Part shown: positions 1-9,019 of the stretch, one piece after another
Layout: the number at the start of each line of letters is the position of its first letter
Position numbering within the stretch: position 1 is the stretch's first letter
Assembly (NCBI RefSeq): GCF_000799715.1
Contig: NZ_JUHG01000019.1
Span: forward strand, 124,001 to 188,000
Origin: Martinezella rhizogenes
Lineage (GTDB): Bacteria; Pseudomonadota; Alphaproteobacteria; Rhizobiales; Rhizobiaceae
Direction of reading: 5' to 3'
DNA: 64,000 nt
The notes under the pieces: generated by a model
What the model saw: the letters and a program-made list of their open reading frames with translations, nothing else
Databases searched by the model: none
What the model was told of the DNA's origin: nothing
Made by a program: the position numbers and the translations under genes

Positions 1-2583
1 GAAGACGTGCTCACCGGCAAGGAGACTCTCGTTCCCAAGGGTGCCGCCATCGAGGCGCGCATCTATGCCGAGATGCCGCATGCGGGGTTCAGGCCGAGCG
101 CCGGACTGCTGACCGAGGTCGTCTTTCCGGAAAACGTGCGTGTCGACGGCTGGATCGAGACGGGCACGGAGGTCAGCCCTTATTACGACCCGATGCTCGC
201 CAAGCTGATCGTCAAGGCCGAGGATCGCGCCAGTGCGATCGAGGCGCTCGGCAAAGCGCTCGAAGGCAGCGCGATTTCCGGGATCGAGACCAATCTCGAT
301 TATCTGAAGGCGATCGCGGCATCGGATCTGCTGGCGAGCGGCAATGTGGCGACGACGGCGCTCAAGGATCTCATCTTTGTGCCCGATGTCGTCGAGGTGA
401 TCGCGCCGGGCGCTCAGTCGAGCCTGCAGGAATTGCCGGGGCGACTGGGCCTCTGGCATGTCGGGGTGCCGCCAAGCGGTCCGATGGACGAGCGATCTTT
501 CCGCCACGCCAACCGGCTGGTCGGAAATGCCGACGAGACGGCGGCGCTCGAACTCACCGTCTCCGGCCCGATGCTGAAATTCTTCTCGGATGTGACGGTC
601 GCACTTTCCGGCGCAAACATGCCGATGACGCTCGACGGTACGCCGGTTCAGCACGACACGGCAATCCTCGTCAAGGCGGGCCAGACGCTTGCAATCGCGG
701 CGATCGCCGGCGCCGGCCAGCGCGCCTATCTCGCCGTCGCCGGCGGATTTTCTGCACCGGAGGTGCTTGGCTCGCGCGCAACCTTCGGCCTGGGGCAATT
801 CGGCGGCCATGCGACGGGCACCGTTCGCGCCGGACATGTGCTGCGGCTTGCTCGCGCACCGCAGCCGATATCAAAGCCGGCTAATGAACCCGCTCAGCTC
901 ACGCGCGGCTGGGAAGTCGGCGTACTCTATGGTCCGCATGGCGCTCCCGATTTCTTTCTTGAGGAAGATATCGAAACGCTGTTTGCGACCGAGTACGAGG
1001 TTCATTTCAACAGCGCCCGCACCGGCGTACGCCTGATCGGCCCCGCGCCGAAATGGGCGCGCACCGATGGCGGCGAGGCGGGGCTTCATCCTTCCAACCT
1101 GCACGACAATGCCTATGCGGTCGGCGCAATCGACTTTACCGGCGACATGCCGATCATTCTCGGTCCCGACGGCCCGAGCCTCGGCGGCTTCGTCTGCCCG
1201 GCGGTGATTGCGCGCGACGAACAGTGGAAGATGGGCCAGTTCAAACCGGGTGACAAGATCCGCTTCCATGCGGTGAAACGCGCCGAGGACCCGATCGCCG
1301 GGCCGGTGGTCAAGCGCATCGGCGTTGACGCCGGTGCCGCGATCATCGCAAGCAGCGAGACGGGGCCGGTCCCCGTGGTCTATCGCCGCCAGGGCGACGA
1401 TAATCTGCTGGTCGAATACGGCCCGATGCAGCTCGACATCGCTCTCCGTCTGCGCGTGCATCTCCTGATGCAGGCGATCAAGGACGCGAAGCTTCCGGGG
1501 TTGGTCGATCTTACGCCCGGCATACGGTCGCTGCAGATCCACTATGACGGAACCGGTCTTACCCGCACGCGCCTTCTCGGCCTTTTGAGCGAGATCGAGG
1601 CTTCCCTGCCGCCGGCGCAGGCGGTGAAGGTCCCGAGCCGGATCGTGCATCTGCCGCTTTCCTGGAATGATCCAGACGCCGAGCTTGCAATGCGCAAATA
1701 TCAGGAGCTCGTCCGCCCCAATGCGCCCTGGTGCCCGTCGAATATAGAGTTCATCCGCCGCATCAACGGACTTGCCGACGAACAGGCGGTGCGCAACGTT
1801 GTCTTCGACGCCAGCTATCTCGTCCTTGGGCTAGGCGACGTCTATCTCGGCGCGCCGGTCGCCACACCGATGGATCCCCGACATCGGCTGGTGACGACGA
1901 AGTACAATCCGGCCCGGACATGGACGCCGGAAAACGCCGTCGGCATCGGCGGCGCCTATATGTGCATCTACGGCATGGAAGGCCCCGGCGGCTACCAGCT
2001 CTTCGGCCGGACGATCCAGGTCTGGAACACTTGGCGCCAGACGCCGGTCTTTTCCAAGGAAAAGCCCTGGCTGCTCGACTTCTTCGACCAGATCCGCTTC
2101 TTCCCGGTCAGCCACGATGAACTGACCGAGGCGCGCGCCGCCTTCCCGCATGGCGGCTATCCGATCCGCATCGAGGAGAGCGAATTCTCCTATGCGGCCT
2201 ACGAGGCGGACCTTGCCGCCAACGCCGAAGCCATCGGCGCCTTCAAGGCTAGGCAGCAATCAGCTTTCGAAGCCGAACGCCAGCGCTGGAAGGATCTCGG
2301 CCTCGACAGCTTCGTCGTCGACGAGGGCACAGGCCCCGGGCTCGGGGGCGATATTCCCGAAGGCTGCTTCGGCGTCGAAAGCGCCGTACCCGGCAACGTC
2401 TGGAAGATCCTCGTCGAAGAGGGCCAGCCGGTCGCTGCCGGCGAGACGCTCGCCATTATCGAATCCATGAAGATGGAAATCAATGTGACCGCCCATGCCG
2501 CAGGCCGCGTCCGCGATCTGCGCGCAGGCCCCGGCCGCAACGTCAAAGCCGGCGATGTCCTCGTCGTGCTGGAGGAAATCTGA
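1..2583 (+). CDS. uca: Urea carboxylase, 5'-truncated by window edge
   Basis: Biotin-dependent urea carboxylase makes allophanate from urea, bicarbonate and ATP. The frame is open from base 1, so the ATP-grasp part lies outside the window. Visible in order: the end of the biotin carboxylase domain (about residues 1-130, with a PYYDPMLAKL segment), a KipA/AHS2-like carboxyltransferase half (about 140-460), a KipI/AHS1-like half (about 460-700), and a C-terminal biotinyl domain. The biotin-acceptor lysine sits in ESMKMEI, codon at 2470-2472. The stop overlaps the ATG of the allophanate hydrolase gene by one base, so the two are translationally coupled. Some family members prefer guanidine, and without the upstream neighbours I cannot exclude that. 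Domain order and coupling make the family assignment firm. Confidence 0.95.
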   Translation, partial: EDVLTGKETLVPKGAAIEARIYAEMPHAGFRPSAGLLTEVVFPENVRVDGWIETGTEVSPYYDPMLAKLIVKAEDRASAIEALGKALEGSAISGIETNLDYLKAIAASDLLASGNVATTALKDLIFVPDVVEVIAPGAQSSLQELPGRLGLWHVGVPPSGPMDERSFRHANRLVGNADETAALELTVSGPMLKFFSDVTVALSGANMPMTLDGTPVQHDTAILVKAGQTLAIAAIAGAGQRAYLAVAGGFSAPEVLGSRATFGLGQFGGHATGTVRAGHVLRLARAPQPISKPANEPAQLTRGWEVGVLYGPHGAPDFFLEEDIETLFATEYEVHFNSARTGVRLIGPAPKWARTDGGEAGLHPSNLHDNAYAVGAIDFTGDMPIILGPDGPSLGGFVCPAVIARDEQWKMGQFKPGDKIRFHAVKRAEDPIAGPVVKRIGVDAGAAIIASSETGPVPVVYRRQGDDNLLVEYGPMQLDIALRLRVHLLMQAIKDAKLPGLVDLTPGIRSLQIHYDGTGLTRTRLLGLLSEIEASLPPAQAVKVPSRIVHLPLSWNDPDAELAMRKYQELVRPNAPWCPSNIEFIRRINGLADEQAVRNVVFDASYLVLGLGDVYLGAPVATPMDPRHRLVTTKYNPARTWTPENAVGIGGAYMCIYGMEGPGGYQLFGRTIQVWNTWRQTPVFSKEKPWLLDFFDQIRFFPVSHDELTEARAAFPHGGYPIRIEESEFSYAAYEADLAANAEAIGAFKARQQSAFEAERQRWKDLGLDSFVVDEGTGPGLGGDIPEGCFGVESAVPGNVWKILVEEGQPVAAGETLAIIESMKMEINVTAHAAGRVRDLRAGPGRNVKAGDVLVVLEEI

Positions 2584-4397
2584 TGCTCCCTGCCATTCTC
2601 GATCTCGCTTCGCTCCAAACCGCCTATGCATCCGGCTTGTCGCCCCTTGATCTCGTCGAGGAGGTGATCATCCGCCGCAAGGCTTCCGACGATCCGGCGA
2701 TCTTCATTACGCCGACCCCGGACGATGATCTGCGCGCCGCCGCCAGGGAGCTGATGGCCCACGCGCCCGATCCCAACAGCCTGCCGCTCTGGGGTATCCC
2801 CTTCGCGGTCAAGGACAATATCGACGTGGCGGGCCTGCCGACGACCGCCGCCTGCCCGGCTTTCGCCTATCATCCGGACGAGGATGCAACTGTGGTGGCA
2901 CGGCTGAGGGCGGCCGGCGCGCTGGTGATCGGCAAGACCAATCTCGATCAGTTCGCCACCGGCCTCAACGGCACGCGCTCGCCGCATGGCGCGCCGCGCT
3001 CGGTCTTCGACAAGGATTATGTGTCGGGCGGCTCGAGCTCCGGCTCGGCCATCGCAACAGCCTCCGGCCTGGCGAGCTTCGCGCTTGGGACCGACACCGC
3101 CGGTTCCGGCCGCGTACCGGCGGCCTTCAACAATCTCGTGGGCATCAAGCCGACGCCTGGGCTGGTGCCAAATATCGGCGTAGTGCCGGCATGCCGCAGT
3201 GTCGACGTCGTCACCATTTTTGCGGCGACCGTCGGAGACGGCGTCGCGATCCGCAAGGTGATGGAGGGCTATGACGCCGCCGATCCGTTTTCCCGCAAGG
3301 CAGCTCCCGCCCGCCTGCCCGCTTCGGGGCTGCGGATCGGTGTGCTCGACGGAGCCGAGCGGGAATTCTTCGGCAACGAGCAAGTCGAAGCCCTCTATGA
3401 TGCCGCGATTGAAAGGGCGCGCACCCTTGGCACCACCATCGTTCCCTTCGACTATGTGCCATTCCGGCAGGCAGCTGAACTGCTCTACAACGGCCCTTGG
3501 GTCGCCGAACGACTGGCGGCGGTGAAGGATTTTCTCGCCACCAATGCCGGCGATTTCGACCCAACGGTGCGCACCATCATCGAAGGCGCGAAGGCCTATG
3601 ACGCGGTCGACGCCTTCGAAGGCCGATACAAGCTCGAAGCGCTGCGCCAGAAGACCAGGCAGGAGTGGGAGAAGGCGGATATCCTGATGCTGCCGACCTC
3701 GCCGACCACCTATACGGTCGAGGAAATGATTGCCGATCCGATCACGAAGAACGGCCATTTCGGCCGATACACCAACTTCGTCAATCTGCTCGATTGCGCG
3801 GCAATCGCCATTCCGGCCGGCTTCGACGCGGACGGCCACCTGCCGGCCGGCGTGACGCTGATCGGCCCGGCCTTTACCGACGACGCCCTCGCCCCCTTCG
3901 CCGACGCCATGCACCGGGCGCTCAATGCAGGGATGGGCATGGACCGCGTAGCCGCAATCCCCGAGGCAAGCCGTGTGCCACAAGCCGATGACGGCTCGGT
4001 GCCGATCGTCGTCGTCGGGGCGCATCTGAGCGGCATGCCGCTCAACCACGAACTCACCTCTTCCGGCGGATACCAGCTGAAGGCCTGCCGGACGGCGGGC
4101 GACTACCGTCTCTTTGCACTGCCGGGAACTGTCCCGCCCAAACCCGGGCTGGTACGTGAGCCGGGCTTTTCCGGCGGGGGCGTGGAGGTCGAGGTCTGGG
4201 CGGTGTCACCCGAAGCCTTCGGCCGCTTCGTCCAGAAAATCCCCGCGCCGCTCGGCATCGGCAAGGTCTTACTGGATGACGGCACCGCTGTGTCGGGCTT
4301 TCTCTGTGAAGCCCATGCCGTTTTGGACGCGGTGGATATCACCGACTTCGGCGGCTGGCGGCACTATGTCCGTGCCAAGACCGAGACAGTCTCTTGA
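2583..4397 (+). CDS. atzF: Allophanate hydrolase (urea amidolyase hydrolase subunit)
   Basis: Hydrolyses allophanate to two ammonia and CO2 in the cytoplasm, completing ATP-dependent urea breakdown with the preceding carboxylase. The 604-residue length fits the full two-domain enzyme. The amidase-signature domain (about 1-440) has VKDNIDV with the catalytic lysine, the GGSSSGSA loop and the DTAGSGR segment with the acyl-enzyme serine. A C-terminal domain (about 470-600) is typical of AtzF. Start ATG overlaps the uca stop (TGATG). A second homologue lies at the right end of the window next to biuret and cyanuric acid genes, so this organism carries pathway-dedicated copies. Confidence 0.95.
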   Translation: MLPAILDLASLQTAYASGLSPLDLVEEVIIRRKASDDPAIFITPTPDDDLRAAARELMAHAPDPNSLPLWGIPFAVKDNIDVAGLPTTAACPAFAYHPDEDATVVARLRAAGALVIGKTNLDQFATGLNGTRSPHGAPRSVFDKDYVSGGSSSGSAIATASGLASFALGTDTAGSGRVPAAFNNLVGIKPTPGLVPNIGVVPACRSVDVVTIFAATVGDGVAIRKVMEGYDAADPFSRKAAPARLPASGLRIGVLDGAEREFFGNEQVEALYDAAIERARTLGTTIVPFDYVPFRQAAELLYNGPWVAERLAAVKDFLATNAGDFDPTVRTIIEGAKAYDAVDAFEGRYKLEALRQKTRQEWEKADILMLPTSPTTYTVEEMIADPITKNGHFGRYTNFVNLLDCAAIAIPAGFDADGHLPAGVTLIGPAFTDDALAPFADAMHRALNAGMGMDRVAAIPEASRVPQADDGSVPIVVVGAHLSGMPLNHELTSSGGYQLKACRTAGDYRLFALPGTVPPKPGLVREPGFSGGGVEVEVWAVSPEAFGRFVQKIPAPLGIGKVLLDDGTAVSGFLCEAHAVLDAVDITDFGGWRHYVRAKTETVS

Positions 4398-4412
4398 GAA
4401 AGGATCTACGGG

Positions 4413-4526
4413 ATGAAGGCATTCCTGGTGAAGACATTGCATGTCATCCTTGATGGGGTGATCGCCCGAACGCTTGCCATCGGGGCTCCTCGTTCGCGAG
4501 ATAACAGTTCCTCATCCGACGACTAG
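4413..4526 (+). CDS. Possible 37-residue small ORF behind atzF
   Basis: An ATG 15 bases after the atzF stop is preceded by an AAAGGA ribosome-binding site at good spacing and opens 37 codons to TAG. The N-terminal half is mildly hydrophobic and the tail is serine- and aspartate-rich. I recognise no family. It could be a short leader or chance; only the ribosome-binding site and operon position support it. Confidence 0.25.
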   Translation: MKAFLVKTLHVILDGVIARTLAIGAPRSRDNSSSSDD

Positions 4527-4569
4527 AGACAGGGCATCGCCTTTTTGGATCGCCCTCAAAGGACAGGCG

Positions 4570-5577
4570 TTACGGCACTGTGCAGATCGGTGTCGGCCGC
4601 GGTGGCGGCGCCGGATGATCCATTTTGTACTGAGCAATGATCGGCTCCAGGGTTTCTTTCGACCAGAACTTCGGAGCGCCGATTTCTTTCAAGCAGGACT
4701 GATTCCAATATAATCCCGCCGTCGATGGCGAACGACCGCCCGCCACCGCTTTGGCGACGGCATTTATATCGGCTGACTCAGGATAGATGTAGAGCGTCGT
4801 CCGATTGCCCTTCACCATGGAGAGGATCTGGCTGGCGTCCGATGCCGTCCAACTGGTGCAGCCGTCGCTGCGCCCGCCGGCATATTCCACCAGCTTTCCA
4901 AGCGGGACATATCCATCGCTGTTTGCGTAGGGGCTCTGCGGATCTTTCTTCAGGCAGATGCCCGCCACCACCGCGGCCGCGTGCCCGCCGATGGCGCGCT
5001 GTCGCGCATTTGCCGTTTCGCCCTCACCGTCAAACTGGATGAACGAGCGAAGCAAGGCCGCATCTTTTGTCCCTGGGACGCGGTAGTAGCCCTTGAACGT
5101 CGTCTTCGTTTCGTCCGTCATATAGGCACCGCCGGCCGTCAGGTTCGAATCCATCGCGTTACCGAAGTTCCGGGCGCACTGTCTTCCATTGGCAAAATCA
5201 ACAACGCCCTTCAAATCGCGGCCGCTGCCATGCCCGGACGAAATGACACGAAACGTCTGCGTGGCTTCACAGACGGTGTAAAAGCGGCCGCCCGATTTGC
5301 CGTCACCCAGATCGTTCGGGCGCGTCGCGTCCATCGCAAAGTAGCAGGGATTTTTGACCGAGCCTTCGCTCACCTTTCGCATGTAAAGCGCGCGAGCCCT
5401 CCGCAAGACCGGCTGCGCGATTTGGCCGTCGCTTTCACCGACATGAGCCCTTAGCCATGACGGAATATCCGATGGTCGGTCAGCGGCAGATAATTTCGGC
5501 GATGCCAAGGAGACAAGGGCGACCGCGCAGAGGCTGAGTACCTTAACAACACCTAGAAAGGCATATCTCGACCGCAC
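4570..5577 (-). CDS. Secreted L,D-transpeptidase-like protein (YkuD_2 type)
   Basis: Probable periplasmic protein with the fold of murein L,D-transpeptidase catalytic domain proteins, which act on peptidoglycan cross-links. I chose the GTG at 5577 because an AGGAG box (5588-5592) stands ten bases upstream and it puts the hydrophobic signal segment at residues 8-30; this gives 335 residues. The catalytic signature is visible as an HGSG segment near residue 116, a GGH near 199, and GRSDGC with the nucleophile cysteine near 240. The C-terminus is proline-rich. It stands alone, divergent from another secreted protein gene. The family call rests on these motifs; the biological substrate is unknown. 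Confidence 0.7.
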   Translation of the reverse strand: MRSRYAFLGVVKVLSLCAVALVSLASPKLSAADRPSDIPSWLRAHVGESDGQIAQPVLRRARALYMRKVSEGSVKNPCYFAMDATRPNDLGDGKSGGRFYTVCEATQTFRVISSGHGSGRDLKGVVDFANGRQCARNFGNAMDSNLTAGGAYMTDETKTTFKGYYRVPGTKDAALLRSFIQFDGEGETANARQRAIGGHAAAVVAGICLKKDPQSPYANSDGYVPLGKLVEYAGGRSDGCTSWTASDASQILSMVKGNRTTLYIYPESADINAVAKAVAGGRSPSTAGLYWNQSCLKEIGAPKFWSKETLEPIIAQYKMDHPAPPPRPTPICTVP

Positions 5578-5907
5578 CGAATCAGATCTCCTATTGAAAC
5601 GTTCCGCACTTCTACATCCTGCCATGGGCCGAAGCCAACGGCCGCGCAGACGAACCAAGCATCATCGAACGACGCTGGCGGCAGATGGTCGCTGGTGCGC
5701 CGAAAAACTCGATTAACTTCGGAGAATAATACACTTATAAGGAGTGACAAAAGTTCGGATGAAAACAACTTTAAGGGAATGGTGGGGTCACAGCGGAAAT
5801 CGGGATCGGCAGGCACCGAATTCCGGAATATCTGTTTTCCCCCGTCGTTGAAATCTGATCCGAGGCGATACGCGAGCGCTAAGCATACCAAGAGAAAAAG
5901 GGGCAAA
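5578..5907. promoter_or_regulatory. Divergent intergenic region, 330 bp
   Basis: Separates the L,D-transpeptidase-like gene from the small secreted protein gene and must hold both promoters. It is richer in A and T on its right half. I see no convincing dyad, riboswitch or sigma-54 box. An open frame runs through the right half in phase with the downstream gene, but that extension lacks a start with a ribosome-binding site. Confidence 0.4.
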
Positions 5908-6591
5908 ATGAAAAAGCTTATGATTTTGATGGCCATCACTATGGCGGCTCTTTCCACGTCGGCGAAAGCAGCATCGGTCACGAGGTATGACTATGATAGA
6001 AATCGATTGAGCGATCCCGCAACTCTCAACTGGAACATCGAGCAATGCAGCCATCTCGGCATCAATCCGGACGTGCAAGAGAAACTTGCGAAGCTCATGG
6101 GCGTTTCAGAAATCAATGTCCGCCGTGAGTTTTGCCGCCGGATGCTCACCGCTTACGTGAAGGGTGCCATCCCCTATGGCGACTACCTACAATTCACCGA
6201 AAATGGCGGTATGCCTCCAAGCATTTTGAGGGCTTTGAAGATCACGGGTTCGGCTCCCCGGAAGCCCCAGGGCGGAGAACAAGGTGACATCGTTCTTCCG
6301 CTTTTCGCGAAAATGGATTCCGGCGAGACGTTCAAAGGCCACACGAGAGCATCGCACGGCGACGGCCAGTTCTCGGTCAAGTCGTCGCGGCGGTCGGCAA
6401 AATGTTCCGGTACCTACGACCTGAGGGATCGCCGCCCGACGGTTACTCTTTCGATCAAATGCTCGGATGGTCGCACCGGGCAAGCCGTCGTCACGAGAGC
6501 GCCGGACCTCATGTCAGCATGGGGGAAGGTAAAGCTGTCCGATGGAAGCAGCGGTCGGCTGGTTGTCGGCACGGTTCGGAAACAACCCTAA
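5908..6591 (+). CDS. Small secreted protein of unknown function
   Basis: A 227-residue protein with a clear signal peptide: MKKL followed by a hydrophobic core and a probable cut after AKA (about residue 21). The ATG at 5908 was chosen over longer in-frame options because it creates the signal peptide and follows a purine-rich AAAAAGGGG. The mature part has six cysteines, a charged helical middle and a C-terminal half with repeated short beta-like segments (about residues 145-225). No family is recognised. It is divergent from the secreted L,D-transpeptidase-like gene, so an envelope role is a guess only. Confidence 0.6.
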   Translation: MKKLMILMAITMAALSTSAKAASVTRYDYDRNRLSDPATLNWNIEQCSHLGINPDVQEKLAKLMGVSEINVRREFCRRMLTAYVKGAIPYGDYLQFTENGGMPPSILRALKITGSAPRKPQGGEQGDIVLPLFAKMDSGETFKGHTRASHGDGQFSVKSSRRSAKCSGTYDLRDRRPTVTLSIKCSDGRTGQAVVTRAPDLMSAWGKVKLSDGSSGRLVVGTVRKQP

Positions 6592-6607
6592 CAGAGGCGT
6601 TGTTGCA

Positions 6608-6643
6608 GCGATCCCAGATCGGATATATGCGGCCTGGGATCGC
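6608..6643. terminator. Stem-loop between convergent genes
   Basis: GCGATCCCAG at 6608-6617 pairs perfectly with CTGGGATCGC at 6634-6643 across a 16-base loop. It lies 16 bases after the secreted protein gene and before the end of the convergent MocR gene. There is no strong T run, so it may be a weak or bidirectional terminator. Confidence 0.45.
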
Positions 6644-6715
6644 ACGCTCGTGGAAGAACAGCACTCCTCCTCATCCATCTCCGGCTATGCAAAACCATTT
6701 GCGGTGAAGACGAAA

Positions 6716-8149
6716 CTAGAAAAAGGATGCCGCGAGCTCGGGCGGACCTTCGAGCGCATGCCCCATGAATTCAAGAGCCCCCAGAAGCTTTTCCCGGCCG
6801 ATCGGACCACCAAGGCAGACACGAACCGCTTCCGACGCCTGCCCCTCGACCGTGAAGGCATCGCTGGCAACAACGCCAATGCCGGAGGAGCGCATATGGC
6901 TGCCGAAGGTCGACCGCGTCCAGCCGTTCGTTAGCGGCAGCCATATGTTGAAACTGATGGGATCGCCACGATAACTACCCGCCGGCAGAATGGCTGCGAC
7001 CATTTCCTGGCGTGCCGTTGCCTCCTTACGGATGAAACGCAGGATCGCATCGGCCGTGCCATCCTCTATCCAACGAGTCGCAAGGGCCATGTTGAGCGGC
7101 GACGCCATGACATTGTTGGCACGCATGGCGCTGACAAAGGGCCAAATCGCCTTTGTGTCCGGCGCAACGACATAGGCCAGCCGAAGACCGGCGCCGATGC
7201 ATTTCGCCAGGCCGCCGATATGCCATGTGAGGTCCGGAGCCATTGCCGCGAATGGCGGTGGCCCATGCAGCGGAATGAAGCCATAGGCGTCGTCCTCGAT
7301 GATCGGCACATGATACTTGCGCGCCACCGCGCAGATCTCTTCGCGCCGACGCTCTGGAATCGTCAGGGTCAGCGGATTCTGCAGGGTGGGATTGAGATAA
7401 AGGCCCTTGGGTTTCAATCTCTCGCAGGCTTCGGCAAAGGCGTCCGGCAAAATACCGTCAAGGTCCATCGGCAAACCCGAAAGACTGAGACGCAGTTGTG
7501 CCGCAATCGAGCGGATGCCGGGATAGGTGATGCTTTCCGACAGAATGGTTTCGCCGGGCTTCGCCAGCAGGCCGCAAATCGCCAGCAGTGCTGGGTGAGC
7601 GCCAGGCGTCACGAAAATACGTTCCTGCGAAGGGACAAGGCCACGACGGCTGAGCCAAGCGGCGGCGGCTTCCTTGTCCATGCCCGAGCCGCCAAATCCC
7701 TGATAACGCAAAAGCGGAACAAGGCTGGAAGCGACCGCCGAGATGCCCTCGCGCATCCGCGCGATCAAATCGGGTTCCGTCGGCTCTGGTGGCATATTCA
7801 TGGAGAGATCGATGGCGGACGCACGTCGCGGGTCGGGCGCCGTATCCAACGCAAAGCCGCGTCGCTCCCTATCGACGCCACCCGTCACAAAAGTGCCGCG
7901 GCCGACATGCGAATCCACCAGTCCACGCTTCTGTGCTTCGACATAGCCGCGCGCGACCGTGGTGAAATCGATATCCAGATGCTTGGCCAACTCGCGCTGT
8001 GGCGGCAGACGGTCCCCAATGACGAGATGGCCACTGCGCAAATCCATCTCGATGAGGTCGGCAATGGCCATGTAGCGAGGGCTGTTGCTGCGGCTCAGAT
8101 CGGGTCGCCAGTCTTTCATCGTGATTTCGCCATGTCGTTCGTCGTCCAC
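6716..8149 (-). CDS. MocR-family (GntR plus aminotransferase-like) regulator
   Basis: A 477-residue regulator. An N-terminal winged helix of GntR type (about residues 20-90) has a QRELAKHLDI recognition segment. It is fused to a class I aminotransferase-like domain (about 110-465). The PLP-binding lysine is in GGLAKCIGAG and a conserved aspartate in IIEDDAYG. The family senses PLP-linked amines or amino acids. It is transcribed away from the Nit1C operon across a 330-base spacer and is the only regulator beside it, so it is a candidate local controller. An ATG ten codons downstream (8119) is an alternative start. Confidence 0.9.
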   Translation of the reverse strand: MDDERHGEITMKDWRPDLSRSNSPRYMAIADLIEMDLRSGHLVIGDRLPPQRELAKHLDIDFTTVARGYVEAQKRGLVDSHVGRGTFVTGGVDRERRGFALDTAPDPRRASAIDLSMNMPPEPTEPDLIARMREGISAVASSLVPLLRYQGFGGSGMDKEAAAAWLSRRGLVPSQERIFVTPGAHPALLAICGLLAKPGETILSESITYPGIRSIAAQLRLSLSGLPMDLDGILPDAFAEACERLKPKGLYLNPTLQNPLTLTIPERRREEICAVARKYHVPIIEDDAYGFIPLHGPPPFAAMAPDLTWHIGGLAKCIGAGLRLAYVVAPDTKAIWPFVSAMRANNVMASPLNMALATRWIEDGTADAILRFIRKEATARQEMVAAILPAGSYRGDPISFNIWLPLTNGWTRSTFGSHMRSSGIGVVASDAFTVEGQASEAVRVCLGGPIGREKLLGALEFMGHALEGPPELAASFF

Positions 8150-8479
8150 ATTGACTGTATATTGTCGCAGCCATGCTCTGTCACGAAAAATGTCTCACCC
8201 TTCAGCGAAATGACACTTGCGGCACGCCAGCAGTGCGATCCTTGCGGAACTGATTGATTGCATATTGCATGTATTCATTTTGAACTTTCATGCATTCTAT
8301 TTTTGCACTGAACTGCCCAGAAAATTGGCCTCCAAAGTTTTCTAACGATAATTGATCGGATAATTGAATGCATATTTGTGATATTTGATTGCCAATTGTG
8401 CAGAATCAATCTGGCACGCGGCTTGCTATTGAATGGACGCTCCCCGGATGGGGATCAGATTTCAACCAAGGAGCCATCC
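8150..8479. promoter_or_regulatory. Divergent MocR/Nit1C control region
   Basis: AT-rich spacer. It holds the sigma-54 promoter of the Nit1C operon (8412-8427). It also has an inverted pair ATGCATTC (8290-8297) and GAATGCAT (8366-8373), plus further TGCATAT words near 8257 and 8370, which could be regulator sites. I could not find a convincing NtrC dyad. Confidence 0.5.
8412..8427 (+). promoter_or_regulatory. Sigma-54 promoter of the Nit1C operon
   Basis: TGGCACG, four bases, then TTGCT. The GG and GC doublets are ten bases apart as required, and the box lies about 53 bases before the first gene. The predicted transcript start is near 8438. The match to the family consensus is almost perfect, which points to RpoN control and hence probably nitrogen limitation. 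Confidence 0.85.
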
Positions 8480-8962
8480 ATGCCCGCAGTGACCAAACCA
8501 GCCAATCAAAAAGGCGAGTTTCTTGTCGATTACGAGGAAAAGGTATTCGAGGACGTACAGGCCGGCGAAGGTGAAAAAGCCCTCGTCACATTCCATACCG
8601 TCGCCTTTGAAGGTTCGATCGGATTTGTCAACCTGCTGCAGGCGACGCGCCTGAAGCGGAAGGGTTTCGAGACCTCGATCCTTCTCTATGGCCCTGGCGT
8701 GACGCTCGGCGTCCAGCGCGGCTTTCCGACACTCGGCTCGGAGGCATTTCCGGGCCATCTGAACTTCAACAACCAGATCGTCAAGTTCATGGAAGAAGGC
8801 GGCAAAGTCTACGCCTGCCGTTTTGCTCTTCAGGCGCTCTACGGCCATGGCGAAGGCGCGTTGATCCCCGGCATCAAGCCGATCAGCCCGCTCGACGTGC
8901 TCGACCTAATCCTCATCCATCGCCGCGACGGCGCCTTCATCCTCGACACCTGGACGCTCTGA
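8480..8962 (+). CDS. nitB: MSMEG_0572-family nitrogen starvation protein
   Basis: A 160-residue soluble protein and first gene of the Nit1C operon. Start ATG 8480 follows AAGGAG at 8467-8472. It resembles the DsrE-like MSMEG_0572 family that always accompanies Nit1 nitrilases, with a buried-strand core (residues about 25-110, ending in a YACRFALQALYG segment). Its biochemical role is not known. Symbols here follow, from memory, the nitBCDEFGH naming of the cyanide-assimilation cluster of Pseudomonas fluorescens. It lies directly behind the sigma-54 promoter. Confidence 0.8.
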   Translation: MPAVTKPANQKGEFLVDYEEKVFEDVQAGEGEKALVTFHTVAFEGSIGFVNLLQATRLKRKGFETSILLYGPGVTLGVQRGFPTLGSEAFPGHLNFNNQIVKFMEEGGKVYACRFALQALYGHGEGALIPGIKPISPLDVLDLILIHRRDGAFILDTWTL

Positions 8963-9019
8963 CGACCCATGAGGCGGAGTCCCTCCTCCGCCTCTTTCAA
9001 TCAATGGAAGGATTTCGTC

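Noticed and set aside
2199..4049. 616-codon open frame antisense to uca/atzF
   Set aside because: Shadow frame of a high-GC gene. Its composition is rich in Arg, Gly and His and it resembles no family; the sense strand encodes clear enzymes.
5140..5165. GGTTCGAATCC, a tRNA T-arm-like word
   Set aside because: It lies inside the L,D-transpeptidase-like gene, and no cloverleaf or CCA end could be built around it.
8200..8411. NtrC enhancer sites upstream of the Nit1C promoter
   Set aside because: TGCAC-type half-sites occur (for example near 8304) but without a proper second half, so not called.
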